Of a stretch of 60,000 nucleotides of DNA, positions 45,357 to 56,269 are shown one piece after another. The DNA comes from Polytrichum commune (lineage: Eukaryota > Streptophyta > Polytrichopsida > Polytrichales > Polytrichaceae). The position numbers and the translations under genes were made by a program. Every line of letters starts with the position of its first letter. The stretch's first letter is position 1. The stretch covers positions 47,270,758-47,330,757 of the forward strand of contig OX485805.1 in NCBI GenBank assembly GCA_950295325.1. The letters run 5' to 3'. Below the pieces are notes generated by a model, which did not search any database, was not told where the DNA came from, and worked only from the letters and a program-made list of their open reading frames with translations.

Positions 45357-45423
45357 CCTACACATACTGGTGGTGGGCGGCAGTGAACGGGTGAACACCG
45401 TTCGCTGCCACCAGTATGTGTGG
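45357..45423. repeat. Hairpin with about 25-base arms
   Basis: CACATACTGGTGGTGGGCGG and the inverse of CGCTGCCACCAGTATGTGTG pair across a short loop near GGGTGAACACC. A similar but shorter hairpin (CTGCTGGTGGGAG/CTCCCACCAGCAG) lies at 47413-47451 near the right end of the same element. Confidence 0.75.
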
Positions 45424-45427
45424 GCAT

Positions 45428-45650
45428 GTTCGCCCGTACCAGCTGAGTTTCAGAATTAACTAGGTTGAAGTTCAAGAATTGGTGGTTAGGCACAGATGAA
45501 CGAGTTGAATTTGAGATTTAACCACGTTCAAGTTCGAGAATTGGCGGTTAGGTATAAATGAACGAGTTTAGTTTCAGATTTAACCAGGTTGAAGTTCGAG
45601 ATTTCAAGATAATTACCAATCATTTTTGGTGAATCTATGGAATATGTGTA
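45428..45650. repeat. LTR-like fragment with internal 62-base tandem duplication
   Basis: AACCA(C/G)GTT(C/G)AAGTTCGAGAATT followed by GGCGGTTAGG and ATGAACGAGTT recurs two to three times in tandem. The flanking parts match the repeat family at 11930-12170 and 29370-29590. Confidence 0.6.
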
Positions 45651-45889
45651 ATATAAAAAAGCAATACGAGAAGATGGCAACATGTCAAACAATAGTAACA
45701 CACAATTAGACAAATTTTATTTTATTTTTAAATATTCATATTTTATCATTGAAATGTTTCATAAATAGTATCATAATGGCCAAATAATAGACAATATGAC
45801 ACGCTATTGATAACTAAAATATCTATTTGAAAAAAATTCTACAATCAAGTCGATTATTCTAGATTACAAACATTCAATATTAAACTGTT

Positions 45890-46802
45890 TCAAGAAGACG
45901 GTCCTCCGGGTCCACTTTTAAGCTGTGCCTTCAACTTTTGAATTTCTAGGTGAAAGGCCATGTTTCGTGCTGCTATTCTTTCGTTGCTTTCTCTCTTCTC
46001 TTTAGCTATCCTTTCTTCTGCCTCCAACTTCCATTTCATCATAGTTAATTCCCTATCGGCCCGATCTGCTTCAAGTTTAAGCAACATTTGCGATCTAGTT
46101 TCTTCCATCTTCAACAAAGTTTGTGCAAACCCTTCCAACCCTTTCAATATATTATCCTCAGCTTCGTAATCTGTTCCTTTCCTCTTTAAAGTTGCTTTTC
46201 GTCCCGATACATTAGGAGAAATAATTGCCTTGGTCCTTGGTGTTAGCCTTTGTGGAGGTGTTTTGTCAATATTAATCCGTCGTCTTGGGGATTTTCTTGG
46301 TGGAGTTTTATATGGATCCACTTCAATGGGTTGGTTCAAATCCAAACATGTTGGCTCACTCGGACCTCCAATATCAACCACCTCAGCATCTTCCTGTGAA
46401 TCTCCAACATCTATCGCACCTTGGATACCTTGAGTTTTAGGTGTTTGACCCCATATTTTGTCACATTGATCAAACCAAATCTATGTTGAGGGAATGCCAC
46501 CTGTTGTATTTTTTTCCTTTTTCTCTGCTTTCCATTTTCTTTTCAACTACCAATTTTTAAAATTAAATTATCCCTATTGAATTGCCCATTTCCTTTTCGT
46601 TGAACACATGCAACATTGCTTACCATTGATGCTTTGCTATGGGATTATAGTTCTGGCCTATGTATTTTTCCTCATACATAGACAATAAAATCTCTATCAA
46701 CGGGTCAGACCAAACTACTTTACGACTTAACAAATCATCGGAATCATTGGCGTTACCCCGACCTTCACCTCGACCACCTCTACCTCTACCAACATTTGCC
46801 AT
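45890..46802 (-). pseudogene. Harbinger ORF1 (Myb/SANT-like) relic
   Basis: The first part (46802-46620 reading down) is MANVGRGRGGRGEGRGNAND followed by VVWSDPLIEILLSMYEEKY, the start of a Myb/SANT-like DNA-binding domain. The middle shows GGIPST, then IWFDQCDKIWGQTPKTQG in a frame with stops, and the last part (46381-45890, 163 codons open) holds a proline-rich linker and a long coiled coil (ELTMMKWKLEAEERIAKEKR). Stops near 46560 and 46480 break the gene unless an intron removes them. Its role would be element-end binding and nuclear import of transposase. Confidence 0.75.
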
Positions 46803-47486
46803 ATTTGGACAATAATGATTTTCAACAACAATATTAGTTTACATTGCTTTATATACATAAGTGTGAACCTTACTTTTGAAAAAAATTAAAATTAAAATTA
46901 AAATTAAAATTTTTTCATGCATAAATAAATATATAAAATATATAATAAAAGTAACAATAAAGCAAACTTGTAAATAAACTAAAAGACACGTATCAAAAAT
47001 ACAACTTTTACGTAGTGCCCGATTTGTCATATTTAGGGTATCCAACCATCTAACTATGCCCTCAAAAACATTCCCTAGACCAGTGATCGGGGAGATTTTT
47101 GGGCATAACCGGTTAAGATCCTAGTGTTTGCAAGTCCAACCAGTTACATGTTGACATCCTCTGGTTTTTCTTTATTAAGTTGGGGTATATTCTATAAATT
47201 CTTTTTATATGCTCAGTAATTTTCATGTAGTCTTATACTTCCACTGGTTATTTTTCAAAATCGTCCGGCTTTCCCCAATCGTAGTTCATGAGCAGCTAAT
47301 AGTCCAAAAAAAAAATTATGTGTGTTAGGTCGGCTTTAACAACGAACAGGCGAGCGGCGCGTTGGTGGCGACCAGTCGCTGCCGCTGCCGAGAATTGCTT
47401 GAAAAGAGGCCCCCTGCTGGTGGGAGCTTGCGACTGGCCCTCCCACCAGCAGGTGTGGGCGGCCTATAAGTGTAAAGCAGCCCTTA

Positions 47487-48856
47487 GATGATGGGGGCGG
47501 GGAGAGATGGAGGGGAGAAGTTGCACACCCCTTCTTTTCTTCCAATCCATGCTCCTATCGTGTTGTTGTCTTCCCTAAACCTGCTCTATCCTACTTGAAA
47601 ATTTCATACTCCGCTCCATTGCTCGTCCAATCTTGCTTTCTTATTCATCGCCCTCAAGGTGAGCCGCCTCGAATCCTCGATCAATCCCCTTGCTTTTTTA
47701 ATTTTTCCATCTCCTTTTGTGCCTTACACTGCATAGACTGGAGTTGTGTAGGATTATATTGTGTATGCTTATACATTTTGTGCTTGAACCTTGACTTCTC
47801 GCAAGGTTTTTAAGGGGTCTTGTTACCGCCTTTTGCGTCAACACAAAAATGTATGTGGTTTTTCCACTTTTTTTGTTTTTTTTTGGTTGGTTTTGGTGGT
47901 TGTTAAAGACATTGTAGTTTTTTACATATTGCAAATTCTTTTTTGTTGTCGACTTTAGTTTTTTTTGTGTTGATAAATGGATGTGGAAAATTGTTCTTTG
48001 TGTGAGATGAATGGCTAGTGGCTATTGCATAATCTCCGTATTCATGCATCTCTAGTTAGCATGAGAAGTTTTGGCCCATCAATCTCCTTCCCAACCTGCT
48101 AATATTTGCAAGAATGACATCAAGGTGTTAGCCACCGACCTCCACCCCTAAGTGCATATGGGCTCTGTTCATATTTGAGGGTGGACGTTGCTATTTTCTA
48201 GATTGTGGGACAGTAGAAACCCAACCAAAATAACCATTCTAGACAATATCCAAAAATTATTTAGGTCTTCATAAGCCACATCTTATTGTGTGTACAAAAA
48301 GCCTCGTTGACCACCAAGGTGTCTTGGATTATAACAATTTTCGTTTTTGTTAAGACAATTTGCCTACATACAAGTCAATATCTTAACATGAAAACTAAAT
48401 AACCTTGTGAAAGGCGACTTAACTACAAATCTTTTAATGGAGTCTTGAATCTTTTGTTGTTTAATGACACCAACCTTAAAAGTATGTCTACATGCAATAT
48501 GAGGTATTTGATAATCACTCGATACTTCTACTAAAGACTAATGACCTTCACACAAATGCACATCCAATAACTTTTGGGAATTTTATCATTCTTACTACAT
48601 CATTTATCATCCTTGCGATTTTCAGGATTTGCATATGCCTTTTAAGTTGAAGGGGATTAAAAGTCCATATGTAAGTATTACATTATGATTTCATTACCTT
48701 TTGGAAGTTTCATCATGTTGGAATCAATGCACCAATCATAGTTGATGATAGAGTCATAGCCAATGGCCAAAGATGGGAGCACATGTTTTCTAGGTGTGAG
48801 AAATGATATTCAAGTGAATTGTTGGATGATGTTGAATCCTACCCCTTAGTATTGTC
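47487..48856. other. Intergenic stretch without recognisable genes
   Basis: T-rich; only ORFs of 60-80 codons without family resemblance. Confidence 0.5.
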
Positions 48857-49189
48857 ACTACACTAAAAAGATATTTGGTGTTTGATACACGAAATGCAAA
48901 CGCATACACTAAATCTCAAAAATTCTATGAAAGTAAGCAACATCAAATGTAAAGTCAAACACTAATATCAACTATGATAACATGTGGAAGTTACGTGTTT
49001 GAATTTAGTGTTAGTAAGGATATTAAAAAATACAATAAAAATAACAATGAAGGGAGGTGGCAGTAGGGAAGATAGCAACACATTTATATCTAAAACTAAT
49101 TGTCAAGGAATTGAAAATTAGTGTTGAGCAGGGTAGAGTGGTAACAACATCAAATATACTCAAACACTAAATATCCTTTTTAGTGTAGT
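48857..49189. mobile_element. MITE with CACTA-like ends, 333 bases
   Basis: The terminal inverted repeats of about 30 bases are ACTACACTAAAAAGATATTT (left) and ACTACACTAAAAAGGATATT (right, inverted), continuing into GTGTTTGA. The left copy is preceded by C, giving CACTACACTAAAA as in En/Spm-type elements. I could not find a clean target duplication, so the superfamily is uncertain. No coding capacity. Confidence 0.6.
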
Positions 49190-49840
49190 TGAGAGGTTAA
49201 AGGAAATGGTAGGGAAAAGGTGTAACTTTCACCTCTCTTCATAAGCTTATTCTTGGATAAGTGCATACCTTCAATATGAAACATAATAGGTAAGTAGTGT
49301 TACGAGTTAAACCTGCACATCCCACACACGTGCATGGTTAGCTCCCCGTATCACGGACCTCCAAGCTCATGGCTTGGTAACCAACCCTCCTACACATGCA
49401 TTCGGGACTCTCTCCTTAAAAGATAGCCAATGGTTAGATGTGGACTTCCATTCATGGAAATCCACTCTTGAGTGATCATCGTGTTGCAAAATCAACACCA
49501 TAACAACCCGAAGCATAGTTGCCAAGTATGCTTCGGGTGGGGTCGGTTGGCAACGCCGCATCACTGATATAGTCCTCTAGGACTTTGGGCAGGGCACCTA
49601 CCTTGCCATCAAGAAATCTTTTGTCTCTCTCCCAAGAGTTGGGGCCCAGTAGACATTTTCCCTTAGTTGATGAGGTTGGAAGCCCCCAGTAGCTTCAGAC
49701 CTTCATAACTTCGTTGTATGATCTTTGCCTCAACCAAATGACCACTTCATCGACATCTACTCTTCGCGTAGATGCTAATAGACCCCTCACTTGCCCTATT
49801 CACACTAGTATTGAGGAAGTTATGGTTGTTTTAACCTAGG
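49190..49840. other. Intergenic stretch without recognisable genes
   Basis: Short ORFs only. A modest GC increase begins near 49480. Confidence 0.4.
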
Positions 49841-49861
49841 CCTAAACCCTAAACCCTAAAC
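49841..49861. repeat. Interstitial telomere-like repeat
   Basis: Three tandem CCTAAA(C) units, the plant telomere sequence, within CTAGGCCTAAACCCTAAACC. It could be a relic of chromosome-break repair, or a promoter-type telo-box with no gene attached. Confidence 0.7.
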
Positions 49862-50020
49862 GCCGGGGCCTCATCCACACTAGGATCATTTGGACCCTCT
49901 CACCTATGGCGCCACAAGCCCCGGGCGTCCCTTTGGGGTCCCCCTTGTGCCCATGGTGTTGCGGGCGCTCCTCGTGGGGAGGTGCGTGACACTCACCCCT
50001 ACCCAAAAATGACGGACATA

Positions 50021-50429
50021 CATGGGTAGATCACTCCTTGTCAAATTGAACACCACGTGCGGACAAAGTTTGCTACCCCTATATTACATGCCATATATAA
50101 TTTTAAAATTTATGATTTTTTTCTACATATACATAACCATTGATAGTAATTTTTGAATAGTTTTCTGAAATTTTTAGTCATCTTTATTTTTTTTAGTAAA
50201 TTTTTTAGTTCAATTCTGTGTCATTCTAGTTAGAAACGGTATGTTTTATGAAAAAAACAAATCATCAAATTTCGTTACCATTTTTAAGTATGTCATAGGT
50301 ACTGTGTATATCTACTCATGAAAAAAAATTGATAAAATTTTGACCCATTTTGGTGGTGCAACTTACCAAAAGAAGATTTTTTTTGGTCGCATGTGATGTT
50401 CAACTTGACAATGGAGTGATCTACCCGTG
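50021..50429. mobile_element. hAT-type MITE with perfect 8-base target duplication
   Basis: Left end CATGGGTAGATCACTCC; right end, inverted, CACGGGTAGATCACTCC, continuing to about 34 paired bases (TTGTCAA(A/G)TTGAACA). The 8-base CGGACATA lies directly on both sides (50013-50020, 50430-50437). Eight-base duplications and CA...TG ends are the hAT signature. Length 409 bases; the interior is AT-rich without ORFs. Confidence 0.88.
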
Positions 50430-50433
50430 CGGA

Positions 50434-50490
50434 CATATAGAATGATTATCCAAACCACACACCATTGAATTATGATAATCATTCTATATG
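50434..50490. repeat. Perfect 17-base inverted repeat
   Basis: CATATAGAATGATTATC (50434-50450) and its exact inverse (50474-50490) are separated by 23 bases. It begins within the hAT target site, so it existed before the MITE came in. Confidence 0.85.
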
Positions 50491-50997
50491 AGCATTTAAT
50501 GAGCACGACAATCTTCATTTTGATAATGAATAAGATAATCATATGAGCCCTGAAAATCATGAGTAAAGTGGGTATGGCCTCAATTTGAATTTGCTAACTC
50601 AACCATCTCATGCTAATCGTGTGTTGCATGTTCGAGGAGGAGTGGGCTAGTTGGACCAAGTAGCCATTGAAGACCTATGTACTTCCCTACTATTTAACAC
50701 CCCCATAATCCTCACATTTAGAGCATCTCCACCCTGCCACATTAAAGGGACTTGGCAAGCCCTTTAATGCGGCCTTGGAGAAAAACCTGCCCCACCCCTC
50801 CCCAACACCGAGGCCTTGATTGCCAGGGCTCTTCAAACTTCCGGCTCCACTCACTATCCTCGCGGGTGAGCGTTGCTTTTGCTGCGCCCACATTCCGGGG
50901 CCTCATCCACTTGCGATTCAGTGAATCGTGCCACTTTTGAGAATCATGAGCATTACAAGGAATATTCTTGACAATTTTTCGGCTTGAAGAGCCAGTA

Positions 50998-51530
50998 CAG
51001 TCTATCCTTTATAAATGTTAACCCTCGGGAGTGGATCAAAGTTAACATTTATAGAGGTGTTAACAGTTAACAATTGTAAATTTATAATTTTTTTTTGAGC
51101 AATATACAAATCTTAACATTTATAAATATAAGCAATTATGAAGAGTCCTTGTGAGAGAATACCATTCATAAAATTTCAAACCCAATCAAAACTTTATTCA
51201 ATATCAAGTTTACAAATCATGGGTGAAGTATGAATCAATGGTTCTTTGGTTAGATTCATCTGCATGCATAACTTGCAAATATTTCTCAATCTGCACCAAC
51301 AAACCCACATACTTGGACACATCACATGAACGTGATTCCATGTACCTTCTAATGGTACCAAATTTCATTTGTTAACATTTATAGAGTCAAATTTACAAAG
51401 AAGGGAGTACCATTTTGTTAACAGTTAACACGTTTAACATTTATAGTGTGCAATATGTGGGGAGTAGAAGAAAGTTAACATTTAGAGAGGGTTAACACTT
51501 ATAGGTGTAACATTTATAGAGGGTGGACTG
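50998..51530. mobile_element. Pogo/Emigrant-like (Tc1/mariner) element nested in the Harbinger derivative
   Basis: Ends CAGTCTATCCTTTATAAATG (left) and, inverted, CAGTCCACCCTCTATAAATG (right); TA flanks both sides (50996-50997, 51531-51532). The ends resemble the CAGT...CCTCTATAAAT ends of Emigrant/Lemi1. Harbinger-1 at 4540-4560 shows the unoccupied site GCCAGTATGCAAG, proving a TA-target insertion. The words GTTAACATTTATA and GTTAACAGTTAAC recur within both subterminal regions, as expected for transposase-binding repeats. Length 533 bases. Confidence 0.9.
51210..51356 (-). pseudogene. C-terminal remnant of a pogo-like transposase
   Basis: The minus strand has an open stretch reading RYMESRSCDVSKYVGLLVQI then EKYLQVMHADESNQRTIDSY and FTHDL before TAA (51210-51212). 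The closing Q-x-TI-x-SYF pattern is like the QTTIxxFF end of pogo/CENP-B-type transposases, and its position in an Emigrant-like element fits. Everything upstream has been deleted. Confidence 0.5.
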
Positions 51531-51626
51531 TATGCAAGTAACGGTGGGGGAGTGCCACCCTAAAAAATTTAGTGCAAAGCGCATTTCGAGAGCCTGCCTT
51601 TCTGCCCAAGGGTGGAGATGCTCTTA

Positions 51627-53196
51627 GAGTGTAAATGAGATTTGTGGGGGCCAAAACGTCCAGCATGAGTCTTGTGATTCGTGACACGTGATGATAACAA
51701 AGAGTCAACGCCCCCCCCCCCCCCCGCGTCCACTTGTGTCTCTCCCAACGCTGCCCCAATTTCGGAATCCCACGTTAAGTAGCTCACCCCCCACATTGAA
51801 AGCTACGGCGGAGGTTCCTGATGATTCTCCCGTGATTCTTCAAGGCCATTCACAGCCTGGTCCCAGTTGATTAAATTAAGAACTTTGATGACGAGTCGTT
51901 TCAAGAGTCGCTTTCATTCTTGATTAAGTGAAGAATTAGCGCCTTCAAGGATGGATCTCCCGCCGCAAGTTCGCGAGATCGCTGTACTTGCACGTGCACC
52001 TGCAGGTTGAGCAGGCAAATCTGTGCAATTTCGGAGGCTTCGGGGAGTTACCGACCGGGGGGGTTCTGGGGGAGTCGGACACTGGCCGTAGGATTGAGAT
52101 TCAGGTGTGTGCAGTGAGAATCTCTCCGGGTTAAAAAACTTGCTTGACGATGGCGGTAGTCTACGCATGTTTGCAGCCACTCGGAGCTCATGATCTTCTT
52201 GATACGAAGCGTGGGGTGCGTTGTTCGTGAGTTTAAGTGAACTCATTCTTGGCGTTGGTCGACTGGCCTTCTGTACCGAGAAAGAGAACACGTCTTGATA
52301 AGGCTCGCCTTCACGGATGTCAGCAAGTTAGTGAGATTGAAGTTGTGACCTGAAAGTTGAGCAGGCATATGGGTGCAGTTTTGAAGGCTTGGGGGAACTA
52401 CCGACCAAGGGGTTTCTGGGGGAGTTGGACTCTAGAAATACTTGAGCAGGATGATTGATATGTTAAGTGAGAATTGTCCAAGCTCGAGAGCTTAAAACTT
52501 ACTTAGGGATGACGGGAGTCTCTTAACGTTTTGCTCGGAGCTCATGATCTCATACTTAGGTTGCATGGTTTTCGTTTTGAACAGTGCCTGCATCTGAGTC
52601 GATCTTCTGATGGTGTGTGGGTTGAGCCTGGGGTTTAGGCTGTGACTGGTTAAGAAGGTTTACCCTGGGCTCGGAAGAAGGAACTTAGCAATCGTTTCTG
52701 AGTGGAAGGTTCATGCAGATGATTGATATTCAGTGTGTAAGCTGTGAGAGGCTTCCGACGTAATTTAGAGGGTTAGGAGTGGGTGGAATGTATGTATATT
52801 TGCTCGGAGGCGCTGAGCCTCGATGTACAGAAATCTCATGTGCCATGATCGGGTGCATGGTTCTCGTTTTGTTGCGTTGTCAAGTGGATTCGGCGGAAGG
52901 GTTGTGGGTTTAGCTAGGGGATTAGGGTGTGAGTGGTAAGAAATTTCACCCTGCATTCGGAAGAAGGAACTTACAAATCTTTGACGACCTAGTGGAAGGT
53001 TGATCGGACGGTGAACTTCCTGGTTTCAACTTTCATGATCGGCAGGCAAGAGTGACATTGGCATTTTGAGGGAGTTGTAGATGGACGTATCATCTAGAAC
53101 CGGACCTGGAATCTGAGGCATGATTACACATCTGAGGGTATTTTGTGCAGAAATGCGTTAGGAACTCGTTACGGGCCGTTGTACTCATCGACGATT
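51627..53196 (+). repeat. Upstream region of the fucosyltransferase gene with degenerate repeats of about 300 bases
   Basis: A 15-base C run (51711-51725) is followed by three or four diverged copies of one block. GTTGAGCAGGCAAATCTGTG, TACCGACCGGGG and GGGGGAGTCGGAC at 51997-52082 return at 52356-52430; CGGAGCTCATGATCT at 52183 and 52546; GCTCGGAAGAAGGAACTTA at 52670 and, changed, at 52955. GGTTTTCGTTTTG and GGTTCTCGTTTTG occur at 52567 and 52859. Some of this is likely leader or promoter of the gene at 53197. A 125-codon minus ORF (52291-51914) is probably chance. Confidence 0.55.
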
Positions 53197-56100
53197 ATGG
53201 CCAAACTTAAATGGCGATGGTGGGATGCCCTACCTCGAGCTTCTCTTGTTGTGTTCTCCCTCGTAGTTGTTCTGTCCACGGCAACCTTTTCTATGGTTCC
53301 GACAGATTCTTGGGGTTACGGCTCTTTTGGTAGTACCTTCAAGTCTGCACCAACCCCTGCACCAACCCCTGCACCAGCACTTCCGATTGCAATTTTCGTG
53401 GAGGATGCAGAGGTACATTACCCTGGTTCTCCCGCACCGGCCCCGAAATTCACTGCCGGGGCTGATTATTCTGTAATTGCAGCAGCCCCAGTTTCAGTTT
53501 TTCCTGCAACGGGAGATACATCGTTCGCTCCGTCTTATGAAGCTGAAGCAGTTCCTGTGCCATCCCCTACACCAGTGCCAGCTCTTGCTCCTGTAAGTCC
53601 ACCACATCGTAAATTCGAGATGAGGCTTTTCTTCATCTGGATGGTTACCTTTGTTGACAGTGTGAATTTTCTCTGGTCAGGAGGATGAAGAAGAGCGATT
53701 TCTGTCGCCGCTCTTGAATCCGGGTGTAGGAGCTGGGAATCAGTTGATGGAGTACATGACCGCTGCCGTTATTGCACGAGCCATCAATCGGACTTTATGC
53801 CTCCCGCCTTTTTTCTCCGGTCCATCGAAGCATAGTGGTATGAAATTCTTCGCCGTTGTCGAAACCAGTGTCCAGGCTATGAATCTGTTAGGAGATGATG
53901 TAATGGTTGGAGAATTCACCTTCACCGCGAAGCACACAAAGGGTAACCCTGCTTTCTTGGATCAAGAAGAGACAGGAAGGAGATTGACAAAATTTTGCTT
54001 GCTTCGTAATTGCAGGGCATGCAGCACGCGTGTTAGGAGGAATGTCGTGGGAAGACCGGTACGATGTCGATTTGCTCTCAAGGTTCACAAGGGTGGCCTC
54101 TCTAGAAACTTGCTTGCAGCGGTGCAACTACACAGTGGACGCAATCTGGTTCTTGAAAGGTGCTCCACAACCGCTGGTGCGAGGGTGGAGGACCTACCCT
54201 CTCTCCAACGTGCGTGCCTTCCTACTCAATCGAACCTGCCATTAAACTCACACAGTGATCTTTCCCCTTTCACAAGTGATGCATATCCATCTAATCACCC
54301 ATATCCATCTGATCATCAATCTAACTCATTTCAAAATCCCCCTTCACAAGTTTCCAGAGGAGCATCAATCGTCCTTCCATATAAACCTGGTCCATATATT
54401 GCACCAACGTGGTCCTGAGGGTAGGGTTTCAATTGCTGGTGTTTGATGGTGCCTCTGCAGGAATCGTGGAATTTGGACTGGAGCTATGCAGAATGGCAGT
54501 CTCCACGCGACATTTACACATCGCTGGGCAGCTACACCGATCGGTGCGTCGGCCTGACAGGCCTCTTCCCAGGGCTGCGATGGAGAGGATCGTTTCTCGC
54601 CATCTCTGCATTTGTGCAACCCTCCTCGAATATGATGAAGGTCGTCGACATTCTTGAGAACCGTGCCATTGGACAGGGCACGCCGTACCTAGCAGGTGCG
54701 AACAACAATCTATGTCTACGAACAATTACTGGAATCAATTCGTGATGATATCAAAGCCACACGAATCTTATGCAAGGTTACCGGTAATTTAGATAGAGAT
54801 TTCAAGGGTGACATGAAGTAACTTTGAATGAACACACGATCTTGCTATAATATTTCAATTTTTTTGGCATCACAATACTATCAAATCAACAGAAAAGCCC
54901 TCTAAATTTCCTTGTTCTGCGCAATTTCTGCATTGGTTGTTGATTTGAGCGTTTTGATCCGCAGTACACTGGCGGTTTGAGGAGTCTCAGTGCAAGGAGT
55001 ATCCAATCGGACTGTGCTTCGTGCGCTGTAGCGACGGGGCTATAGTCGATTCCGGACTTCACCCCCTCGCAAAACAGTGGCTCAAGTCTGAGGACACCGG
55101 CTTTTGCAGGAACAAGGGGCTCATAGGAGTCGGTCTCCACAAAATGGATTTGATCGACGCAATTGAAGAGCGCGCCAAGAATCACAGCTTTAATACTGTG
55201 TACCTCGCAACGGATGGGTGGATGCGCGGGGCCGATGGTGTTACCCTGCTTACAGAGGTAAGTGCAGTAAGATCCGGTCCAAATTGCGAAGTTTAGGAAA
55301 CCAATCTTCTGAACATGAAAGTTGCTGAGCTCATTTGAACCTTTCAGTTAACGAGGCAGATAATGTACTGCTGGGAAGTCTTCTTGGAGGATGCATTAGA
55401 TTCTGTTGAAAGATGGATTATTAGATAGACATGGCCGCAGGATAATCAAGAGTACGGTTGTGCCTTACCTTCTCAACGCAGATCCAGTTGCGGAAACGCT
55501 GAATCTCGTCTCATGCCCAATGACCTGAAACATACAATGTGCTCTGTTTGCAGGTGATTCTGACACTGCGAAGCCGTGGCCTTAGGGTTATCGGGTTATG
55601 GAAGATTCCAAATGTGCCAAATTTCGACAATGGATTGTATTTCGATCAGATCCTGACCTTTGGAAAAGACAACAAGGTACGTATGGACCGTTATGCAATC
55701 ACTCCAACAAGCAACAATATGAAACCTATCCTTCAGTCACGAAATTATGTACTATTTGTGCAATGCAACTGATAAACAGAGACTTCCAGTTACGAATACA
55801 GAAAAAGAAAAGGAAAAAGCAATACATTGACTTCGTTCTGAGTTCAAGAGGTGAATTCTGATGTACCGGTGGTTGGCTGCAGGTAAATGGGCAACACATT
55901 CAGTTGATCGAGCAAGAAATCTGTGTCCGGTCGGCTGTTTTTCTCGGCAGTGGGCAGTCCACATGGAGCCTTGCTATCTTCCGAATCCGCTTGGCGCGGC
56001 GCCGAACTAAACAAATACTTGCAGATTTAGTTACCGGTCATGAGAGCATGGACCAAAAAGCACAGGACGAGTTTGTCATCCAGGACCTTTTCAAAGACAG

Positions 56101-56269
56101 TCACGCTGCGGGGCTGGTTTGTCTCTACAGCGAGCTCAGAAAGCGCAAGACCAAGAACGAGACCGTCGAGACCTACGCTGAAGAGTATCCGGATGGGTGG
56201 CTCGACTTGGAGGCTTGTGAGGGTCGAATCAATTACGGTGGACGCTGCCAAGTAGCGAAATGCTTCTGA
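53197..56269 (+). CDS. O-fucosyltransferase-like type II membrane protein, 7 exons
   Basis: Exons 53197-53592, 53681-53837, 54016-54209, 54461-54695, 54965-55257, 55554-55676 and 55883-56269; all introns are GT-AG and phases match, giving 594 aa without a stop. Start MAKLKWRWWDALPRASLVVF with a signal anchor at about residues 14-32, then a Pro/Ala-rich stem (about 50-132). The catalytic part has the O-FucT donor-site motif NPGVGAGNQLMEYMTAAVIA, VHWRFEES (the HxR segment), DLIDAIEERA with VYLATDG, and IEQEICVRSAVFLGSGQSTW, the usual order in GDP-fucose protein O-fucosyltransferases. It should reside in the ER or Golgi and transfer fucose from GDP-fucose to secreted proteins or glycans; the acceptor is unknown. 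An upstream TTG-initiated extension was rejected in favour of this ATG. Confidence 0.88.

Larger units (their letters stand above)
41980..47483. mobile_element. Harbinger-2: 5.5-kb PIF/Harbinger element, decayed
   Basis: The left end GGGCCGCTTTACACGTAGAG and the inverted right end GGGCTGCTTTACACTTATAG share 13 of the first 14 bases, and TTA flanks both (41977-41979, 47484-47486). Inside are a transposase relic (plus), a small minus-strand ORF (43653-43949) and a Myb/SANT-like relic (minus), the same layout as Harbinger-1. A hairpin (45357-45423) and LTR-like fragments (45430-45650, 47080-47290) are nested within it. Confidence 0.75.
50721..51623. mobile_element. Deletion derivative of the Harbinger-1 family
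   Basis: GAGCATCTCCACCC at both ends (inverted) and TTA on both sides (50718-50720, 51624-51626). About 225 bases at its left match the right end of Harbinger-1 inverted (14440-14685), and the sequence from about 50958 to the right end, without the nested element, matches the left end of Harbinger-1 inverted (from 4433). All coding sequence between is gone; the junction lies near 50947-50957. Without the nested insertion it is about 368 bases. Confidence 0.9.

Noticed and set aside
47326-47483. A separate 158-base MITE (TTAGGTCGGCTTTAACA to the right end of Harbinger-2)
   Set aside because: The left word matches the right end at only about 10 of 14 bases, while 41980 matches at 13 of 14, so the longer element is preferred.
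51711-51725. Run of 15 C as a functional signal
   Set aside because: Probably a homopolymer of uncertain length; no structure or motif depends on it.
53143-53196. Upstream extension of the fucosyltransferase start
   Set aside because: The frame opens only with TTG; the ATG at 53197 gives a proper signal-anchor start.
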